The position numbers and the translations under genes were made by a program. 8,366 nucleotides of DNA from Chloroflexota bacterium (lineage in GTDB: Bacteria; Chloroflexota; Dormibacteria; Aeolococcales; Aeolococcaceae), in NCBI GenBank assembly GCA_003491925.1, contig DNAU01000076.1:1-8366 (forward strand). The letters run 5' to 3'. Shown piece by piece: positions 5,635 to 8,366 of the stretch. Each line of letters starts with the position of its first letter. Positions within the stretch are counted from its first letter, which is position 1. The notes under the pieces were generated by a model. The model made no database searches. It was not told the origin of the DNA and worked only from the letters and a program-made list of their open reading frames with translations.

Positions 5635-6411
5635 ATGAATGGTTACCCGCTCGCGATTGCGACAACGAACCACATCGAGCCCGCACCGCGCCGTATCCGA
5701 GCGCTGCTGGCCGGCGAGGTTGTGCTCGACAGCACCCGGGCGCTGTACGTCTGGGAGGGGCCCCACTACCCTCAGTACTACATCCCCGCGGCCGATGTGC
5801 GCGCCGACCTGCTGGTCGCGGAGGGGCGGACTCAGCAGAGCTCGCGCGGAGTCGTCGGGGTGCACGGGCTGCGAGTTGGCGAGGTTCACCGGCCCAGCGC
5901 CGCCAAGTTGCTGGCGACATCCCCCATCGAGCGGCTCGGCGGCACCTTCCGCTTCGACTGGGCCGCCCTCGATGCCTGGTACGAGGAGGACGAGCAGGTC
6001 TTCGTCCACCCCCGCGACCCCTATGTGAGGGTGGATGCGCTGCGCTCGACGCGGACGGTCAAGGTTGAGCTTGAGGGGCTGGTCCTGGCCCAGACGTCGT
6101 CCCCGATCATGGTCTTCGAGACGGGTCTGCCAACCCGGTACTACATCAATCGGACCGAGGTCGCGTTCGATCAGCTGGTACCCACCGACACGGTGACCGA
6201 ATGCCCCTACAAGGGCAGGACGACGGGTTACTGGTCCGTCCGTGTCGGCAACACCGTCCATCCCGACGTGGCATGGTCCTATGGCTTCCCCACCCGTCAG
6301 CTCCTTCCCATCGCGGGCCTGATCGCCTTCTACAACGAGCGGGTCGACACCTTTGTCGATGGAGAGCAGATCGACCGCCCCACGACCCACTTCTCGCCAC
6401 CGGCTGACTGA
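5635..6411 (+). CDS. Two-domain DUF427 protein (258 aa)
   Basis: The protein carries two copies of the DUF427 beta-rich fold; the biochemical role of the family is not established. In copy 1 (about 20-137), the opening IRALLAGEVVLDSTRALYVWE (20 residues onward) and YYIPAADV (48-55) are clear. Its second half is divergent and has no CPYKG, ending in FRFDWAALDAWYEEDEQVFV (105-124) and the DPYVRVDAL linker. Copy 2 (about 142-243) is canonical, with VKVELEGLVLA, RYYINRTEV (168-176), TECPYKGRTTGYWSV (188-202), AWSYGFP (213-219) and a GLIAFYNERVDTFVDGE end (228-244). No signal peptide or membrane segment is seen. The frame is open upstream to 5503, but ATG 5635 has AGGAG 9 nt before it and family similarity begins only after it. 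It is the last plus-strand gene before a convergent neighbour and is probably monocistronic. Function remains unknown. Confidence 0.88.
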   Translation: MNGYPLAIATTNHIEPAPRRIRALLAGEVVLDSTRALYVWEGPHYPQYYIPAADVRADLLVAEGRTQQSSRGVVGVHGLRVGEVHRPSAAKLLATSPIERLGGTFRFDWAALDAWYEEDEQVFVHPRDPYVRVDALRSTRTVKVELEGLVLAQTSSPIMVFETGLPTRYYINRTEVAFDQLVPTDTVTECPYKGRTTGYWSVRVGNTVHPDVAWSYGFPTRQLLPIAGLIAFYNERVDTFVDGEQIDRPTTHFSPPAD

Positions 6412-6433
6412 TCCCCGGAAGCAGGCGGTCTCG

Positions 6434-6451
6434 TGCTGCCGCTGGGCAGCA
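6434..6451. terminator. Hairpin between convergent genes, possible bidirectional terminator
   Basis: TGCTGCC (6434-6440) and GGCAGCA (6445-6451) form a perfect 7-bp stem around the tetraloop GCTG. It is centred in the 49-bp gap between the stops of the DUF427 gene (plus) and the SMP-30-like gene (minus). Placement between converging transcripts is typical of a shared terminator, and neither strand has a T-tract. Confidence 0.5.
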
Positions 6452-6460
6452 GATCTGATG

Positions 6461-7318
6461 TCAGCGGGCCGGCCACCCGGCGCCGCCCACTGCCACCGAG
6501 GTGCGGAGCACCTGGCCCTCCCACTGGGTGTGCGTGCTCAGCCCCGCGAATCCGGGCCATCGGGCGGCGGCCACGTACAGATGCGGGCCGCGTGCACCAC
6601 CGAGCATGCAGGCGAAGCCGCCACGATCGAGGGGAAGGGTGGTGAGGACCTGACCGCCTTCTGCGACTCGCACGCAGTGCTGATGCGGCACGTCCGCATA
6701 CCAGGCGGCGCCGCCGGCGTCGAGGCAGATGCCGTCGGGCGCGTCGTCGCCGAGGTCGGCCCAGACCCGACGACCGGAGAGACCGCCGTCGGCGCCGATG
6801 TCGAACGCCACCAGCTGATGCCGGTACGAATCGGCGACCACGAGGGTGCGATTGTCCGAGGTGATTGCCATCCCATTGGGGAAGGCGAGGTCCTCCGCGA
6901 CCATCCGCACCGTGCCGTCCGGGGTGATCAGGACCACGAAGCCCGGCTGCACCACGCCCTCCGGAGGACCGGCGGCGAAGTCGAAGTTCCCGGAATTGAC
7001 GTAGGCGTCACCGCGTCCGTCGATGACGATGTCATTCCAACCGTACCGAGACGTCTCCGACAGGTCCGCGTACGTCGCGAAGCTGCCATCCGTCTCCAGA
7101 GAGAGCAGCGCCCGCCTCTGGTTCGAAACCAGCACGAGCCGGCCGCTGGGCAGGAAGTCGAAGCACAGCGGCAGCGAGGCATGCCGGACCATCACCTCGC
7201 GGCCGCCGTTGTCGTCGACCACGATGATCTCGCCCGCCGTCCAGTCACTGAACCAGAGCCGGCCCTCGTGCCAGCGCGGCGACTCCACGAGCCCCAGGCC
7301 GCTGAGCAGGACGTCCAT
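6461..7318 (-). CDS. SMP-30/gluconolactonase/LRE-family six-bladed propeller protein (285 aa)
   Basis: This is a metal-dependent lactonase-type beta-propeller, about the usual family length. Metal and active-site positions are recognisable: E12 in GLVESPRW, N95 in GWNDIVID, N148 in AFPNGMAIT and D195 in APDGICLD. They align with the Glu, Asn and Asp metal ligands of SMP-30 and the substrate-contacting Asn. Repeated blade motifs include RLWFSDW (20-26), GDAYVNSGNFDF (103-114), LVVADSYRHQLVAFD (159-173) and GAAWYADVPHQHCVRV (203-218). Family members open sugar lactones such as gluconolactone, though many act on other lactones. No sugar dehydrogenase or transporter is adjacent, so the substrate is open. 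There is no signal peptide. ATG 7318 has GAGGAGG 8 nt upstream and begins just before the first blade. The frame open to 7423 adds only unrelated residues. It is divergent from the serine hydrolase gene. Confidence 0.9.
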   Translation of the reverse strand: MDVLLSGLGLVESPRWHEGRLWFSDWTAGEIIVVDDNGGREVMVRHASLPLCFDFLPSGRLVLVSNQRRALLSLETDGSFATYADLSETSRYGWNDIVIDGRGDAYVNSGNFDFAAGPPEGVVQPGFVVLITPDGTVRMVAEDLAFPNGMAITSDNRTLVVADSYRHQLVAFDIGADGGLSGRRVWADLGDDAPDGICLDAGGAAWYADVPHQHCVRVAEGGQVLTTLPLDRGGFACMLGGARGPHLYVAAARWPGFAGLSTHTQWEGQVLRTSVAVGGAGWPAR

Positions 7319-7340
7319 CTCGACCACCTCCTCTCCGGTC

Positions 7341-7368
7341 ACTGTATCAGCGCTGCTGGGCCGGTCAG
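7341..7368 (-). promoter_or_regulatory. Possible promoter of the SMP-30-like gene
   Basis: On the minus strand, CTGACC (7368-7363, three of six to TTGACA) is followed after 16 bp by TACAGT (7346-7341, TANNNT form, four of six to TATAAT). Transcription near 7334 would leave a leader of about 17 nt that holds the GAGGAGG ribosome-binding site. Confidence 0.3.
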
Positions 7369-7415
7369 ACGCGGTGGCGGATGACTCGCAGCCGAGAGGT
7401 GGAGCGGCCAATCCC

Positions 7416-7475
7416 CGCCGCACGCGGCGTGGAAGGCAGGCAGGGGGGTCTCCAGGGGCTCCGTATCCGGCTCCG
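7416..7475. promoter_or_regulatory. Dyad and direct repeat in the divergent SMP-30 / serine hydrolase region
   Basis: The 235-bp divergent region contains a 6-bp inverted repeat, CGCCGC (7416-7421) and GCGGCG (7424-7429). It also has a 7-bp direct repeat GGCTCCG at 7457-7463 and 7469-7475, 12 bp apart from start to start. Either could be a regulator site shared by the two genes. GC-rich words of this length also occur by chance, so this is tentative. No gene is seen in the region. Confidence 0.22.
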
Positions 7476-7541
7476 CAGATTGGCGCGTTTGGGCGAACTC
7501 ATCTGAGCTTCCACAACCCCGGGGCTGGGACGCAGGCTGGG

Positions 7542-7547
7542 TAGACT
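7542..7547 (+). promoter_or_regulatory. -10 element of a probable leaderless promoter for the serine hydrolase
   Basis: TAGACT (TANNNT form, four of six to TATAAT) is followed by exactly 6 nt and then the GTG at 7554. There is no ribosome-binding sequence before the GTG. This is the clearest leaderless arrangement in the window. A -35 hexamer is not evident. Confidence 0.5.
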
Positions 7548-7553
7548 TCCCCC

Positions 7554-8366
7554 GTGCCCATCACCCGAGAGCTCGTCGAGGACCTGGCGGCCTGGGCCGG
7601 CGAATGGCTCGGGCACCGCCAGCGAACCCTCCGCATCCCCGGGTTGCAGTTCGCGATCGCCCATGAGGGAGCGATCGTGACGACCGGTGCACATGGGATG
7701 GCGGACCTGGGCGCCGGGGAGGCACTCACCACGCGCCACGCCTTCCACATCGCCTCTCACTCCAAGACGTTCACGGCCACGGCGATCCTCCAGCTCGCCG
7801 AGATGGACCCTCCGGCCCTCCGGCTGGACGACCGTCTGGTTCGCCACCTCCCAGCCTCCCGCGCCGGGCTGTCCCAGCTCGCCGGGCTCACCATCACCGA
7901 CCTGCTCCATCACGGCTCGGGGATGACCCGCGATGGCGCGGATGGCGACTACTGGCAGCTCCAGCACCCCTTCCCGGACGGCGACGAGCTGCTCGCCCTT
8001 CTGGAGCGCAGCCCGTCGCCCTACCCCGCCAATGATCGGTTCCACTACTCCAACCTCGCCTACTCGCTGCTCGGCCGGATCATCGAGCAGGTGGCGGGCT
8101 GCAGCTACGGCGAGTTCGTGCAGCGGTCGATCATCGACCCGCTCGGACTCGCGGACACCGCCCCCGACTTCGACCCGCGCGGCTCAGATCGACGCTTCGC
8201 CACGGGCTACACCAGCGCCGAGGACGGGCGAGAGCGCGTCCCCATCGACCACGTCGCCGCCAACGCGATGGCCCCGGCGACGGGATTCACCAGCACCGCT
8301 CAGGACCTCTGCCTCTGCTTCAGCGCCCACTGCCTCGGGGACCAGCGCCTCCTCAGCGATGACGCC
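7554..8366 (+). CDS. Serine beta-lactamase-like (class C / S12) hydrolase, N-terminal part, cut by window edge
   Basis: At least 271 codons are present and the frame is open to the window end. The protein has the penicillin-binding-protein/beta-lactamase fold: IPGLQFAIAHEG (28-39), the catalytic SxxK as S68-H-S-K71 within FHIASHSKTFTATAILQLAE, LLHHGSGM (117-124) and the second motif Y165-S-N167 in FHYSNLAYSLLGRIIEQVAG. SIIDPLGLADT follows, as is usual in the family. The third motif (KTG or HxG) would lie beyond the edge. There is no signal peptide, so the enzyme is probably cytoplasmic and more likely an esterase, peptidase or amidase than an antibiotic-resistance enzyme. The start is GTG, set by the -10 at 7542-7547 and by family similarity beginning soon after. 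The loop after the active-site helix reads AEMDPPALRLDDRL, slightly longer than the common LVEEGKLxLDD form. Confidence 0.9.
   Translation, partial: MPITRELVEDLAAWAGEWLGHRQRTLRIPGLQFAIAHEGAIVTTGAHGMADLGAGEALTTRHAFHIASHSKTFTATAILQLAEMDPPALRLDDRLVRHLPASRAGLSQLAGLTITDLLHHGSGMTRDGADGDYWQLQHPFPDGDELLALLERSPSPYPANDRFHYSNLAYSLLGRIIEQVAGCSYGEFVQRSIIDPLGLADTAPDFDPRGSDRRFATGYTSAEDGRERVPIDHVAANAMAPATGFTSTAQDLCLCFSAHCLGDQRLLSDDA

Noticed and set aside
4993..6390. 465-codon open frame antisense to the S51-like and DUF427 genes
   Set aside because: It covers two well-supported genes plus their intergenic gap and has no recognisable domain or start signal.
6353..7384. 343-codon open frame antisense to the SMP-30-like gene
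   Set aside because: It has a His/Arg/Glu-rich shadow composition. The minus strand shows a complete propeller with metal ligands and a Shine-Dalgarno.
1..8366. A defence system, CRISPR array, mobile element or novel multi-gene system
   Set aside because: There are no spaced repeats, terminal inverted repeats, transposase, integrase or nuclease domains. The genes belong to known families and mostly have separate promoters and alternating strands.

Overview
The window is GC-rich (roughly 70 % by eye) bacterial chromosomal DNA. It holds eight protein-coding genes on both strands and shows no rRNA, tRNA, CRISPR array, transposase or phage gene. The GC content, the GTG starts and the repeated placement of a -10-like TANNNT (or related) hexamer 6-7 nt before a start codon suggest Actinomycetota or another high-GC soil lineage such as Dormibacterota/Chloroflexota. 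I cannot fix the taxon from sequence alone.

Layout, left to right. A STAS/SpoIIAA-like 141-aa protein (minus strand, 31-456) has a hairpin after its stop and a palindrome-rich upstream region. Next is a Ppx/GppA exopolyphosphatase-family protein (minus, 764-2287). A divergent pair follows: a 155-aa AhpD/carboxymuconolactone-decarboxylase-like protein (minus, 2506-2973) and a MocR-type regulator with a GntR wHTH fused to a PLP-dependent aminotransferase domain (plus, 3035-4501). They share a short intergenic region with a promoter and a TGGCC repeat. The MocR gene ends in a perfect 20-bp palindrome. Then come a peptidase-S51/cyanophycinase-like protein (plus, 4699-5418) and a two-domain DUF427 protein (plus, 5635-6411). 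The DUF427 gene converges on an SMP-30/gluconolactonase-family protein (minus, 6461-7318) across a hairpin. Finally, a class-C beta-lactamase-like serine hydrolase (plus, from 7554) runs off the right edge and is divergent from the SMP-30 gene.

The genes look like mostly independent housekeeping and accessory metabolic units rather than one operon, because nearly every gene has its own intergenic region and its own promoter-like sequence. The only clear functional pairing is MocR with the AhpD-like protein, where the regulator probably controls its divergent neighbour and itself. SMP-30 and the serine hydrolase may share a control region.

I found no convincing novel multi-gene system. The items most worth a second look are the recurrent leaderless-promoter geometry, the MocR/AhpD-like control region with an altered effector-site residue, the Ppx protein whose C-terminal HD site appears to lack its histidines, the overlapping palindromes upstream of the STAS-like gene, and the 20-bp palindrome at the MocR stop codon.
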